DNA of 64,000 nt from Lucinisca nassula (lineage: Eukaryota > Mollusca > Bivalvia > Lucinida > Lucinidae), in the NCBI GenBank assembly GCA_963580285.1, contig OY757013.1:138324521-138388520 (forward strand), read 5' to 3'. Under the pieces are notes generated by a model. That model did not search any database and was not told the DNA's origin. It worked only from the letters and a program-made list of their open reading frames with translations. The translations under genes and the position numbers were made by a program. Below are positions 11,150 through 22,621 of this stretch, piece after piece (within the stretch, counting starts at the first letter, position 1; each line of letters begins with the position of its first letter).

Positions 11150-11407
11150 ACCATAAACTCACAAAAAGACACCCTTCTGCTACAACAAGACTTACATACA
11201 CTTGAACAGAGGGAAAAGATGTGGGACATGAACTTTATTCTTTCTAAATGCCATGTCCTTCATGTTACCCCACGTAAGAACCCTATTCCAACTGAGTACC
11301 ACTTGCATGGTACCAAGCTGGAGAGTGTTTCTGCAGCTAAGTACCTTGGGGTCACCATCTCAGATGATCTTTACTGGACAAAAAAGGACAACATAACCAC
11401 GCTTTAA
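11150..11407 (+). pseudogene. LINE reverse transcriptase C-terminal fragment
   Basis: The peptide contains DLHTLEQREKMWDMNF and KYLGVTISDDLYWTKK, the post-catalytic segment of a CR1/Jockey-group reverse transcriptase (L..L..W...W...FN..KC, then YLGV.I...L.W). It has no catalytic part and stops abruptly near 11407, so it is a truncated relic. It differs in sequence from the relic at 9.1-10.0 kb. Confidence 0.75.
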
Positions 11408-11439
11408 AAAGAATAATTTCTATATTCCGTGTGATAGGT

Positions 11440-11860
11440 GTTGGGTTTAAGAAATAGATCAGCTCTATCTGTGATTTGTAGAGTAATAAATCACAGTCTG
11501 GAGGTCAGCTGTAAAGTAGACAAATCACGAGCGCGTAGCGCGCGTGATTTGTCTACTTACAACTTACCGACAAACTGTGATTTATTACCTAACAAATCAC
11601 TGGCTAGAGCTGATCTATTTCGATTCTAACACGCTGAAACCCGGCAATAATGCTGTTGTTTCCTTCAAATTCTCACAACTTTTCGCCATTGTTAGAAGAA
11701 ATCCCGCTAAAATTATCGACTGGAACACATGCATTTATATCCTTTTCGAACGTTTTCGATGCGAGAAAATGACGTTACACCATCCAACGTCAAGGAAATC
11801 GACTAGTGACGTCATAAATTTTCAGTTTGAATGACGTCACTCGTCTCGCTCTTCTTTGTC
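11440..11860. repeat. Foldback element F, copy 1
   Basis: The arms are GATCAGCTCTATCTGTGATT/TAATAAATCACAGT and ACTGTGATTTATTA/CACTGGCTAGAGCTGATC. They surround a palindromic centre, CACGAGCGCGTAGCGCGCGT. A unique tail with GACGTTACACCATCCAACGT follows. Related copies lie at 31735-32500. Confidence 0.75.
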
Positions 11861-11924
11861 GTGATTTGTTGTAGAATAAAACACAATTATTTTCCATTGA
11901 CTATATAGGCGCGCTGTGTTAGAA

Positions 11925-12135
11925 TTCTGTGTTGAACACTGTTTCTGTGTTGAACACAAACGATAAAACAATGAAAAATACGACCTACTTCGGCTTAGCA
12001 ACCCATGTGCGCCGCCAAAAAAACTTGCGCTGTATCCACCGGCAAATCTACGTAAGAGGCGGCAAGCCTGTAAAAGCATTGACCAGTGTGCAGTTTCCGT
12101 TGTTTTATCGCTTGTGTTCAACACAGAAGTTGAAC
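11925..12135. repeat. Dispersed repeat, minus orientation; TTGAACACA-bounded
   Basis: Inverted partner of 10990-11140. GTGTTGAACACAAACGATAA on the left and CGCTTGTGTTCAACACAG on the right suggest terminal inverted repeats. Confidence 0.55.
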
Positions 12136-12344
12136 AGAAACACACCACCTATCAAACGGAGTATAAAATCATACTTTTTAAAGAAGATACTGTGTGCGTT
12201 CGTCAAATTCATACCTAGACAGTTCCAATCCAACGAATACCCACAACATATGACATGAAATAGTTATAACGTGTGACGCTCTGTTTACTTGTTTGTCTGT
12301 GATTTAACAGCCCAGTCATAACAAAATAGCTGAAATCGAGTCGG

Positions 12345-12546
12345 TTAGTTTACCTTTCCATACATTTCCTGGGCAGGCTTATAGAACATTATGCACACGC
12401 GGTTTATCAGAACAGTGTACATTCCCTTGCCAGAAACTGACAATTGCCCTTTATGAGCAGCATCCAAAGAATAGTTTCGAACCAGAAGGTATATGACCCG
12501 CGACCTGCAGTCAGACGCGTGTCCGACTGAGCTACCGAGGCCGGCG
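12345..12546 (-). repeat. SINE-C (tRNA-derived), antisense
   Basis: On the minus strand the head reads GCCGGCCTCGGTAGCTCAGT followed by CGGAC, an A-box (TAGCTCAGTCGG), and further on CTGGTTCGAAACT, a B-box. The body GGGCAATTGTCAGTTTCTGG follows. The 3' end is truncated compared with the copy at 43555-43863. Confidence 0.8.
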
Positions 12547-12711
12547 AATGACGGTCTCAACACCGGTAAACAATGATGTTTCTTTGACTGCTTCCACCAC
12601 AGTAGTCTCGGGACCTCGCAACCTTTTTACCGACACTGTGAGGACACTGAAAACAAGAGAACCGCAAGCGGGTGCCAACGCTCGTCTGCAGTTTCTTTTA
12701 GAAAACAAAAG

Positions 12712-13790
12712 TTCTAAGTCAAATCAAATTGCAAGATGGAGTTATAAAACTTGTAGGGAATGTAGCTCTTGTGATGGTGAGTATGTGTATGAAGTTTCAT
12801 GAAGGTAGGCCAAATACTTTTGGAAATATGGTCAAGGTTAAGTTTTTTGGTTAATTTTTCGAAAAATAGGTCAAAGTTCAAAGGTCAAGGTCACAGGTCA
12901 AAAAGCGTGGTATGACTGAAAAGGTCTTGTCCCAAGGAACATTCATGTGAAGTTGGAAGGCTCTGTTGTGAATAGTATTGAAATAAGAGACAAAAACAAT
13001 TTAAAAAAAAACGGAGAGAAAAGGGGAGATAATTCAATCAAATTGCAAGATGGAGTTATAAAACTTGTAGGGAATGCAGCTCTTGTGATGGTGAGTATGT
13101 GTATGAAGTTTCATGAAGGTAGGCCAAATACTTTTGGAAATATGGTCAAGGTTAAGTTTTTTGGTTAATTTTTCGAAAAATAGGTCAAAGTTCAAAGGTC
13201 AAGGTCACAGGTCAAAAAGCGTGGTATGACTGAAAAGGTCTTGTCCCAAGGAACATTCATGTGAAGTTGGAAGGCTCTGTTGTGAATAGTATTGAAATAA
13301 GAGACAAAAACAATTTTAAAAAAACGGAGAGAAAAGGGGAGATAATTCAATCAAATTGCAAGATGGAGTTATAAAACTTGTAGGGAATGTAGCTCTTGTG
13401 ATGGTGAGTATGTGTATGAAGTTTCATGAAGGTAGGCCATATACTTTTGGAAATATGGTCAAGGTTAAGGTTTTCGGTTAAATTTTCGAAAAATAGGTCA
13501 AAGTTCAAAGGTCAAGGTCACAGATCAAAAAGTGTGGTATCACTGAAAAGGTCTTGTCCCAAGGAACATTCATGTGAAGTTTGAAGGCTCTGTTGTGAAT
13601 AGTATTAAAATGAGAGCAAAAATGTGTTTCAGAAAAAAATTGGAAAAGGGGAGATAATTCAGCCAAAATCAACAATGTAGTTATGGTCCTTGGTCAAAAT
13701 GTAGCTCTTGTGATGATGAGTGTGTGTATGAAGTTTCATGAGGCTAGGTCAAATACTTTTTAAGTTATAGCCAAGGTTAAGTTTTTTGGG
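12712..13790 (+). repeat. 313-bp tandem repeat, about 3.4 units
   Basis: CAAATTGCAAGATGGAGTTA recurs at 12725, 13039 and 13352, and in degenerate form near 13666, a spacing of 313-314 bp. Each unit contains AGGTCAAAGTTCAAAGGTCA followed by AGGTCACAGGTCA. The first three units are nearly identical and the last is diverged. Confidence 0.92.
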
Positions 13791-13799
13791 AACGACGCA

Positions 13800-14720
13800 G
13801 GACGACACAGGACGACGCAGGACGACTACGCAGACGCCGGAGTGATGACAATAGCTCGAAAGTTTTTTTTCAAAAAACAGACGAGCTAACTAGAGTGTTC
13901 ACAAAGTTTTCTATGATCTGACTTACTGACCCACTTTCTAACCCGACATGACCCATATTCAATCTTGTCCGAGATATTGTCAACATGATCATTCTGAGCA
14001 GGTGTGAGGATGATTGGACCAAAACTGTGGCCACTAGAGAATGCACAAAGTTCTTTTATTATTTGACCTACTGACCTACTTTCTGATCTGACATAACCGA
14101 TATTTGAACTTGACCTTGATATCGTCAAGATGGTCATTCTGAGCATGTTTGATGATGATTGGGCCAAAACTGTGGCCTCTAGAGTGTTCACAAGATTTTT
14201 CTATGATTTGACCTACTGACCTTCTCTCTGATCTGACATGACCCATATTCAAACTTGATCATATCGCCAAAATGATCATTCTCAGCAAGTTGATGATGAT
14301 CAGACCAAAACTAGGGTCTCTAGAGTGTTCACAAGGTTTTTTTTCTAAGATCTGACCTATTGATCTACTTTTTGACCCGACATGACCCCATATTTGCACT
14401 TGCGAGATATTGTCAAGATGATTATATGGAGCAAGTTTGATTCGGCCAAAACTATGGCCTCTAGAGTGTTCACAAGGTCTTTATGATTTGACCTACTGAC
14501 CTACTTTCTGACTCAACATAACGCACATTCGAACTTGACCGAGATATTGCCAAGATGATCATTCTGACCAAGTTTGATTATGACTGGACCGAAACTGTGG
14601 CCTCTAGAGTGTTCACAAGAAAAGTTTACGCACGGACGGCGCACGGACGAAGAACGACGACGCCGTACATCTCAGTCACAAAAGCTCACCATGCCATTTG
14701 GTCAGGTGAGCTAGAATCAT
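13800..14720 (+). repeat. About 145-bp tandem repeat, five units, with direct-repeat GACGACGCA leader
   Basis: The landmark TAGAGTGTTCACAA recurs near 13892, 14170, 14318, 14465 and 14607. Units share TTTGACCTACTGACCTACTT and GATATTGTCAAGATGATCAT. The block ends AAAAGCTCACCATGCC...GTCAGGTGAGCT, a hairpin-like terminus seen in many molluscan minisatellite transposons. Confidence 0.88.
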
Positions 14721-15133
14721 AACCCAACACAACAGCCCGGCCATCCCCTACCCATACCCGACCGAAATCTATGATAGTTGGTAGGGTGAGCAGTTGTTGG
14801 TGTAAATTAGGGAACAACCATTTGATTTTTTATGGGAGGGGAAGATTTTATGAAAAAAATAATAACCAGGACACGATAAAGCAAGAAAAAAAAATAGCTA
14901 GGATGACGATGCGTCTGAAAAAAAAAAAAAAAAAAAAAATAGCCAGGATTAGACTGACCAAATATAATTTATTCGTTGTGCGGAATGAACTGTATGTTAA
15001 CGCGTGCTTTGACTCCACTTTTAATAACCTAAAAAAGTTAATGCTTTGTGTTTGGCAGAAACTGAAGTGTTCAACTTTAATACTGAAGCTCTGTCTTAAG
15101 GTGCTTTTGACATATTTAGTGGTGTTATTGTTA
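14721..15133. other. No gene recognised
   Basis: AT-rich spacer with A-runs (14919-14938) between two minisatellite elements. The open frame across it is a product of the A-runs. Confidence 0.5.
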
Positions 15134-16145
15134 GCTCACCTGAGCCGAAGACTCCGGGGGAGCTATTGTGATCGGTCACCGTCCGTCGTCGTCGTCGTAG
15201 TCGTATGTCCGTCCGTTCACAATTTCTGTAAACAGCATCTCCTCCTAAACTACTGAACAGATTCTGACTAAACTTGGCAGAAATAATCATTGGGTGGTCC
15301 TCTCTCAAAGTTGTTCAAAGAATTCCATTCCATACAGAACTCTGGTTGCCATAGCAACGAAAAGTGGAAAATAAGGAAAAACAAACTTTAAAAATCTTCT
15401 TCTCTGAAAACAGAAGGCCCAGGTCTTTGGTATTTGGCATGAAGCTTTATCTGGTGGACATCTACCAAGATTTTTCAAATTATGGCCCTGGGGCCAAAAA
15501 TGCCCCCGCACCGGGGCCCACTAGATTTACATAGGCTTGTAGTGGGAAAACCTTTAAACATCTTCTTGGCTGAAATCAGAAAGTCCAGGTCTTTGATACT
15601 TGGTATGAAGCTTCATCTAGTGGACCTCTACCTAGATTGTTCAAATTATAGCCCTGGGGCTAAAAACTCCCCCGCGCCGGGGCCCACTGGTTTGACATAG
15701 GCTTATAGAGGGTAACCTTTAAAGATCTTCTCGTCTGAAACCAGAAGGCCCAGTTCTTTGATATTTGGTATGAAGCTTAATCTAGTAAACCTCTACCAAA
15801 ATTATTCAAATTGTGGCCAAAAATGCCCCAGCACCAGGGCCCATTGTCTTCACATAGACTTACAAAGGGAAAACCTTATAAAATCTTCTTGTCTGAAACC
15901 AGAAGCCTAGGTCTTTGATATTTGGTATGAAGCTATGATTGTTCAAATTATAGCCCGGGAGAGGGGGGGGGGTAACAATGGCCCCACCTCGGGGCCCACT
16001 GGTTTGACACAGACTTATATAGTGGACCTCAACCAAGATTGTTCAAATTATAGATCTTTGGCCAAATATTGCCCTGCCCCGGGACTCGCATGTAAAGCTC
16101 TTAGCTCAGGTGAGCGTTAAAGGACCATCGTGGTCCTCCTCTTGT
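15134..16145 (+). repeat. Minisatellite element with about 170-bp units, bounded by AGCTCACC/GGTGAGC
   Basis: Starts AGCTCACCTGAGCCGAAGAC and ends CTTAGCTCAGGTGAGC, followed by a GGACCATCGTGGTCC hairpin and CTCTTG. It holds about four to five units with CATCTTCTTGTCTGAAACCA, TTTGATATTTGGTATGAAGC and CCCCCGCACCGGGGCCCA. It resembles the molluscan non-autonomous elements with internal tandem repeats (pearl-like); that family link is inference. Confidence 0.85.
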
Positions 16146-16621
16146 TTTAAATTGTTGACAGTTCCTTGTTTGGCAAAGTGGGGGCATGTGAGAAACTAAC
16201 ATAAAACAGTTTATATTGTTTAACCCATTTAGTACCAGAAACCCTCAAACGGGTACCCTGACAAACAGTGCAGGCCCAGATCAGACGCCGCAGAACGCGG
16301 CGTCTGATCAGGGCCTACACTGTTTGCAAAAAGTTAAGCCATTTTCCTGATAAATTTTGCAGAAATAACAACCTGACACCCCTAAATTTCGAAATGAACT
16401 CCTGCTATATATAAGGAGGAAGATTCCATTTGGTACAAAAAGGGGTAAGTTTTAAATTGTTTGTGGTGTGAATGTCTGAAAATTGTAATTGCCTATTTTC
16501 AAAGGCAAAACATTCCTAACATATATGATGTATATGAAAAGCTACACAGAATGCATTGCATTTCAAGTGTTAAGTGTCAACAAAATGCTTGCTAAAAAGG
16601 TTCATTGATTTTTTGTTTGTT
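16146..16621. other. Palindrome P at 16263-16327; otherwise no gene
   Basis: The palindrome P copy has a perfect ATCAGACGCCGC...GCGGCGTCTGAT core. The flanks are noncoding. Confidence 0.6.
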
Positions 16622-16915
16622 TTGTTTGATTTGAGGTTTAACGTCCCCGTCAACACTGTAAAGGTCATTTTGGAGACGTTGCTTCCAATTTTGTGGGACT
16701 TTTACCCGACATTGAGATGAAATGACATCTCAAGGCCTGTCGCCCAATGAAACTAATAGGGTTTATTAGCATGGACGGTCCGCCTCGCACCGCGGTTCCT
16801 GGACAGGCTTAGATCCTCTAAGCGGTTTACCAGTAGTAGTGTGCGGGCAGGATTCATCTCTGCGTGGAAGCATCGTGCAGCCCATATATTTCTTCAAGCC
16901 CCTATGGGCGGGGGC
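16622..16915 (-). repeat. SINE-A, full length, antisense
   Basis: Complete from the (GTTT)n end to GGGCGGGGGC. It lies within a duplication: ATGATGTATATGAAAAGCTA precedes it (about 16525) and follows it (about 16919). Because the repeated context exceeds 40 bp, this is more likely a local duplication than a target-site duplication. Confidence 0.88.
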
Positions 16916-17219
16916 GGATATGATGTATATGAAAAGCTACACAGAATGCAGTACATTTCAAGTGTAAGTGTCTATACAAAATGCTTGCTCAAAAGGTACA
17001 TTGAGCAAACAATAGTCCAAATATGTACCATTATTTATATATTGCTTGTCATATTTTTAAATGCTATCATTTCCAGCATGGCTTTTGTTTCTGTATCACG
17101 CCAGTATCGGGGGAAAAAACAGGACAGGTGTCTCAAAAATAAAAAAGGCAGGATCCTTTTCTTGAAAAATAAAATCCAGGACCATCTTAATCTCCCAATA
17201 AAATCAAATGGTCGCTCCC
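16916..17219. other. No gene recognised
   Basis: The first 60 bases repeat 16520-16590. The rest is noncoding and ends in AAATGGAAGGG, the left target duplication of the next SINE. Confidence 0.55.
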
Positions 17220-17230
17220 AAATGGAAGGG

Positions 17231-17462
17231 ATTTGTTTGATTTGAGGTTTAACGTCCCCGTCAACACTTTAAAGGTCATTTTGGAGACGTTGCTTCCAAT
17301 TGTGTGGGACTATTACCCGACATTGAGATGAAATGACATCTCAAGCCCTGTCGCCCGATGAAACCAATAGGGTTTATTAGCATGGACGGTCCGCCTCGCA
17401 CCGCGGTTCCTGGACAGGCTTAGATCCTCTAAGCGGTTTACCAGTACTACAGTGCGGGCCGG
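17231..17462 (-). repeat. SINE-A, antisense, left half of a copy split by a 17-kb insertion
   Basis: Runs from the GTTT end through CACCGCGGTTCCTGGACAGG to GTGCGGGCCGG and stops there. The missing remainder of the element starts at 34501. The direct repeat AAATGGAAGGG precedes this half (17220-17230) and follows the other half (34565-34575), as expected for one original SINE. Confidence 0.92.
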
Positions 17463-17769
17463 TGTAACGTAAAAAAAGTGGACCGTGAAAAAATGCGACA
17501 TTTCCGCCACTGCACATGCGCGTTGCTAAGTGGGCGTTAACCGATTGTTTAAGGCGGGGCTTACACGATAAACAAATCAATAGTCATATTTTCAATCCTC
17601 CTTGAATGAACTATTGCCCAGCCTGCCAAAAACATCGGACAAATGTCGGGTCGACAGCGATACGACGTATCAACGTCATTTCGCTCTCAGCCCCATATTG
17701 GCCGGCTATTGCGTAATAGCTGGGAAGTATACGATATACCATGCAATGAAAGTTTCACCTCTGTGACTG

Positions 17770-17945
17770 TTACTGACATTTTGCTCTTGAACAGCAGTTG
17801 TCAATTTCTGGCGTAAGAATGTGCAGTGTGCTGGTTAACTGCTAACGTATAAGCCTGTCAAGAAAAAGTGTGGATAGGTAAACTGACCGGCTCAAAATGA
17901 CCTGAATGGTGTTGACTGGGCCGTCAAACTCCACTATAAAACAAA
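17770..17945 (+). repeat. SINE-C, 3' part, sense
   Basis: CAGTTGTCAATTTCTGGCGT, GTAAACTGACCGGCTCAAAA and GTGTTGACTGGGCCGTCAAA match the body and tail of SINE-C at 43555-43863. The tRNA-like head is missing. Confidence 0.75.
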
Positions 17946-18229
17946 GATTTTGTTTTATTAAACATCTGCCTTTGTTTAGTTTAGTATTGCACTTCTCTGA
18001 GTATTTCTCTAATCCATCTGGGAGAGGAATTATGATTTTGTTACCTCGAAAATTGTGTACAGGTGCCAAAAAAAAGTATCGATGCATTTTAAAAGTAACA
18101 TTAACAACGAGAAGATCCTGCATATGCTGTTGTATAACGAAACGTCCTCACCCTGAGTTATGTAGACGAGCTATTGATCAGTACACATAAGAAACCCTAA
18201 ATTTGCAGCCTGCGTGGAAAAGGAGATAG
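17946..18229. other. Unassigned interior of the 17-kb element
   Basis: No repeat or gene recognised, nor in 17524-17769. These are the stretches closest to the left end of the element and so the most likely to be its own sequence. Confidence 0.45.
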
Positions 18230-20146
18230 ACGTGTTAGAAGTAGATAAGGCATCAATCCGTGAAAAAAGTGGACATGCGTGAAAAAAGTGGACATAAAGA
18301 AATGCAAAATAAAGGAATGAAAAAAGATGGATGTGCGTGAAAAGGGTTGAAAAGGTACCAGTCCGTGAAAGCAGAAGATGTGCGTGAAAAAGATAATCCC
18401 GAAGAAAAATGTACACTGACGTAAAAGAAAAATATATAAGGCACCAATCCGTGAAAAAAGTGTACATCCGTGAAAAAAATGGACATAAATACAAAGAAAA
18501 GGAATGAAAAAAGATGTGCGTGAAAAGGGTTGAAAAGGTACATGTCCGTGAAAGATGAAGATGTGCGTGATAAGGATAATCACGAAGAAAAATGTACACT
18601 GGCGTGAAAGATTTTGTTTGATTTGAGGTTTAACGTCCCCGTCAACACTGTAAAGGTCATTTTGGAGACGTTGCTTCCAATTTTGTGGGACTTTTACCCG
18701 ACATTGAGATGAAATGACATCTTAAGCCATGTCGCCCAATGAAACCAATAGAGTTAATTAGCATGGACGGTCCGCCTCGTACCGCAGTTCCTGGACAGGC
18801 TTAGATCCTCTAAGCGGTTTACCAGTACTAGTGTGCGGGCCGGATTCAGCTCTGCGTGGAAGCATCGTGCAGCCCATATATTTCTTCAAGCCCCTATGGG
18901 CGGGGGCGGCTGACGTGAAAGAAAAATAGATAAGGCACCACTCAGTGAAAAAAGTGGACATAAAGAAAAAAAGAAAAGGAATGAAAAAAGAAGATGTGCG
19001 TGAAAAGGGTTGAAGAGGTACCTGTCCGTGAAAGAAGAAGATGTGCGTGAAAAGGATAATCACGATGAAAAATGTACACTGACGTGAAAGAAAAATAGAT
19101 AAGGCAACATCCGTGAAAAAAGTGGACATAAAGAAATGCAAAATAAAGGAATGAAAAAGGAAGATGTGTCTGTGATAATGGTTGAAAAGGTACCAGTCCG
19201 AGAAAGAAGAAGGTGCGCGTGATAAGGATAATCACGAAGAAAAATGTACACTGACGTGAAAGAAAAATAGATAAGGCAACAATCCGTGAAAAAGGTGGAC
19301 ATCCGTGAAAAAAGTGGACATAAAGAAATGCAAAATAAAGGAATGAAAAAAGAAGATGCACGTGAAAGGGGTTGAAAAGGTACCAGTCCGAGAAAGAAGA
19401 AGGTGCGCGTGATAAGGATAATCACGAAATAAAAAATGTTGACTGACGTGAAAGAAAAAGAGACAAGGCAACAATCCGTGAAAAAAGTGGACATGCGTGA
19501 AAAAAGTGGACATAAAGAAATGCAAAATATAGGAATGAAAAAAGAAGATGTGCGTGAAAAGGGTTGAAAAGGAACTAGTCCGAGAAAGAAGGAGAGGCGC
19601 GTGAAAAGGATAATCCCAAAGACAAAATGTAAACTGACGTGAAAGAAAAGCAGAAAAAGCAGCAATCCGTGAAAAAAGTGGACATGCGTGAAAAAAGTGG
19701 ACATAAAGAAATACAAAGAAAAGGAATGAAAAAAGAATGTGTGCGTGAAAAGGGTTGAAAAGGTACCAGTCCGCGAAAGAAGAAGATGTGCGTGAAAAGG
19801 ATAATCACGAAGATAAAAATGTACACTGACGTGAAAGAAAAATAGATAAGGCAATAATCCGTGAAAAAAGTGGACATCCGTGAAAAAAGTGGACATAAAG
19901 AAATACAATGAAAAGGAATGAAAAAAGAAAATGTGCGTGAAAATGGTTGAAACGGTACCTGTCCGTGAAAGAAGAAGATGTGCGTGATAAGGATAATCAG
20001 TTTTTAATCACGAAGAAAAATGTACACCGACGTGAAAGAAAAATAGATGAGGTAACAATCCGTGAAAAAAGTGGACATCCGTGAAAAAAGTGGACATAAA
20101 GAAATACAAAGGAAAGGAATGAAAAAAGAAAAGGTGCGTGAAAAGG
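18230..20146. repeat. About 190-bp satellite array, block 1 (about 8-9 units)
   Basis: TGTACACTGACGTGAAAG recurs at 172-200 bp spacing (ends near 19080, 19252, 19444, 19635, 19828 and 20028). Each unit has a doubled CCGTGAAAAAAGTGGACAT, then AAGAAATGCAAAATAAAGGA, GTGCGTGAAAAGGGTTGAAA, a TACC(A/T)GTCCGTGAAAG box and GATAAGGATAATCACGAAGA. The purine-rich strand makes long open frames on the minus strand in all three frames. None has a domain, and all consist of the same F/S/H-rich repeats. Confidence 0.95.
18612..18909 (-). repeat. SINE-A, full length, inserted in the satellite
   Basis: Flanked on both sides by CGTGAAAGA from the satellite unit, the expected target duplication. It has intact ends and is present in only one unit, so it arrived after amplification of this block. 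Confidence 0.9.
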
Positions 20147-20159
20147 ATTTCCAGACACT

Positions 20160-20312
20160 TCGGCCCGACTACCACCTCGGCCCCTAGACAGGTCGGCCCA
20201 AAACCAAGTCGGCCCTAGACACCTCGGCCCTAGTCACCTCGGCCCTAGACACCTCGGCCCCACTGTCACCTCGGCCCCTAGACATCTCGGCCCCAAAGAC
20301 ACCTCGGCCCAC
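20160..20312 (+). repeat. Subterminal tandem repeat, left end of the 5.73-kb element
   Basis: About nine units of 15-17 bp built on CCTCGGCCCTAGACA. Confidence 0.92.
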
Positions 20313-20397
20313 TTTTGATATCTGTTAGGGTATGTGCATTTATATCATGTTAAAATCGGCCCCGACCATTGGGACTTCAAGAAACCGACAGCCTGTG

Positions 20398-20640
20398 ACA
20401 TGAGTACTGGTAAACCGCTCAGAGGTTCTAAGCCTGGCCAGGAAAAGTGGTGGGAGTCGAACCGTTCATACTTATAAACCCTATTGGTTTCCTTGGGCTG
20501 CAGGGCTTGGGATGTCATTTCATCTCAATGTCGGGTAAAATTCCCACAAAATTGGAAGCAACGTCTCCAAAATGACCGATACAGTGTTGATTGGGGCGTT
20601 AAACGTCAAATCTAACAAACAAAACATCATGTTAACAAGC
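20398..20640 (+). repeat. SINE-A, sense, 5' truncated
   Basis: Runs from GAGTACTGGTAAACCGCTCA to GGGGCGTTAAACGTCAAATC with the CAAAC tail. It lacks the first ~70 bp. Confidence 0.85.
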
Positions 20641-20713
20641 CCGTGTAATGAACACCCCTCAAATCCCCAGTTATATGCGGAAAACTGGGGCTCATGCGGG
20701 CATACATTATTAA

Positions 20714-20988
20714 CATCACGAAAACACGCCTTTATAATTTTGACCCCATCGAACCCCACTTTTATATAGTAAGACTGGGGTTTACAGGGGTAAACCTTAT
20801 TTTTCTTATTTCTGCTCTAAAATATAAATTATGGGCACTCGTTAGAAACGCCTCGATCATTCTAACGAGTTCCCACAATCTATATTTTGAGCAGAAATAA
20901 TAAAAGTATCACACTTTTTCCTCTTATAATGTTCGTTTTTTTCGGCGGTAACGTTTACAATGCATTTGTATAGGCGTGTTTTCGTAAT
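20714..20988. repeat. Hairpin MITE H, nested in a second copy
   Basis: Starts CATCACGAAAACACGCC and ends GGCGTGTTTTCGTAAT, an inverted terminal repeat of about 17 bp. Immediately to its left, 20627-20711 is the left arm of another H copy (GTTAACAAGCCCGTGTAATG...AAAACTGGGG), so H inserted in H. Confidence 0.85.
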
Positions 20989-21533
20989 TCTTATCCAGGT
21001 TGTGTACTGGTTAGAACTGTCCCAATGAGAGGACTGATCAGAATGCGTCTGTGATCAACCTTTAATCACAACAAGTTTAATATTAATCTGTGTTTATGCA
21101 AACTAGTCATTTCTTAGATCCCTTCCATATAAGTTAACAGGTCTATGAGATAAACCATCTCCTTGAGAACGATTGAACCAGTATCAAAGATCTATGTTTT
21201 CGAGCAGAAGTAAGAATTTTTTTTATCAACTTTTCGTTATATAGATTTGGTTTTACGGAATCTTCTATTAAGTTGTTAGGAAACAAGATCAAATTATTTT
21301 ATTGCTATTTTTATTTCTTATATATTATATAAGAAACAAATAACCAATGAGACGTTTATAATAAATATAACAACGCATACACGACAATTTCAGGTTAACT
21401 TGGACAATAACAACAAGAAGACTCTGAAGGACAGCTAATCCCCCGCCGCCTTCAACCGTGACGTTGTCCTTGAGTCAGCATCACGAAAAGTGGGGATTTG
21501 CGGGTTGTTCTAATTGTGAATATTTTATACGGA
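20989..21533. other. No gene recognised
   Basis: AT-rich interior of the 5.73-kb element. The start (20989-21055) is a diverged H-like arm with GTTAGAACTGTCCCAATGAG. Confidence 0.5.
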
Positions 21534-22045
21534 TAGTCAATGAACCTTTTCTACAAAAATACGGGCCATGGAGACTTTGCACTCAGTGTACATCCAGATC
21601 CATCTGATCTGGATCTACACTATTATTCAGTTTGCGAATTTTGAATGAGTACAATATACATGTATCAAGTAATTTGAGGGGCTGATAGTCAGAAATGTGA
21701 CTAATAAATAAATAAATTAATGAAAAAAAAAATAAAACAAAGTATACAGTATACTTGTTACTGTCCGTCTTTAAATATGAGCCGAAATGACAATCAAATA
21801 GGAATTTCTAAATGTGTGAAAATTGCATACTGAGCAATTCCTACAAAAATACGAGCAGTGAATACTTTGCACACAGTGCACATCCAGATCTACACTGTTT
21901 GCCACGAATATAGTATTCATGTATCGAGTAATTTGAGTGGCTGATAGTCAGAAATGTGACTAATAAATAAATACATAAAGTATACTGTCTACTCGTTACT
22001 GTCCGTCTTTAAATATGAGCTAAAATGACAATCAAATGTGTAAAA
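21534..22045. repeat. Tandem duplication, two diverged copies of about 210-270 bp
   Basis: GGCTGATAGTCAGAAATGTG, GACTAATAAATAAATA and TACTGTCCGTCTTTAAATAT occur in both 21534-21808 and 21837-22045. Both contain a reduced palindrome P (CATCCAGATC...TCTACACT). Confidence 0.8.
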
Positions 22046-22304
22046 AGTGATAACAATGATCTGTTTATCATCAAGGATCTCTTTATTGGGGAAAAGGGAT
22101 TAGTAACGCCTGGTTGTTTATTGAGCATCACACCTTACTAATGTTTGTTTGTCCAAGCCAACTAAATAGTGTACTTACCTGAGATTCAGTAACCCTTATC
22201 CCGCTGAACTCGATAATCCTTATCTTTGCAAACAGTGTAGGTCCTGATCAGATTGCTTCTGCTCTCTGAACCGGGTCTGCACCGTTTTTCATGCAGTGTA
22301 ATGA

Positions 22305-22582
22305 TTTGATGTTTAACGTCCCCCTCAACACTGTAGGTTATTTGGAGACGTTGCTTCCAATTCTGTGGGAATTTTACCCGACATTGAGATGAAACGATAT
22401 CTCAAGCCCTGCAGCCCAATAAAACCTGTAGGGTTAATATGCATGGACGGTTAGACTCACACCACTTTTTCCGGACAGGCTTAGAACCGCTTAGCGGTTT
22501 ACCTGTACTTCATTGTGGTCGGTTTCGCTATCATGCTGCCCGATCTGTTTTTTTTTCAAGCCCCTATGGGCGGGGGCCGTCG
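22305..22582 (-). repeat. SINE-A, antisense
   Basis: Runs from TTTAACGTCCCCCTCAACAC to CCCCTATGGGCGGGGGCC, diverged. A palindrome P at 22233-22295 lies just to the left. Confidence 0.85.
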
Positions 22583-22621
22583 GATTTAGTCACTTGTTTT
22601 TTCGTTTGTTTGTTTGCTTGA

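Noticed and set aside
13886..14191. Minus-strand ORF with repeated SSNMLRMTILT-like peptides
   Set aside because: It is the translation of the ~145-bp tandem repeat.
22170..22200. Splice donor-like GTAAGT on the minus strand after CTGAATCTCAG
   Set aside because: It sits next to a palindrome P copy, with no acceptor or open frame in a suitable phase.
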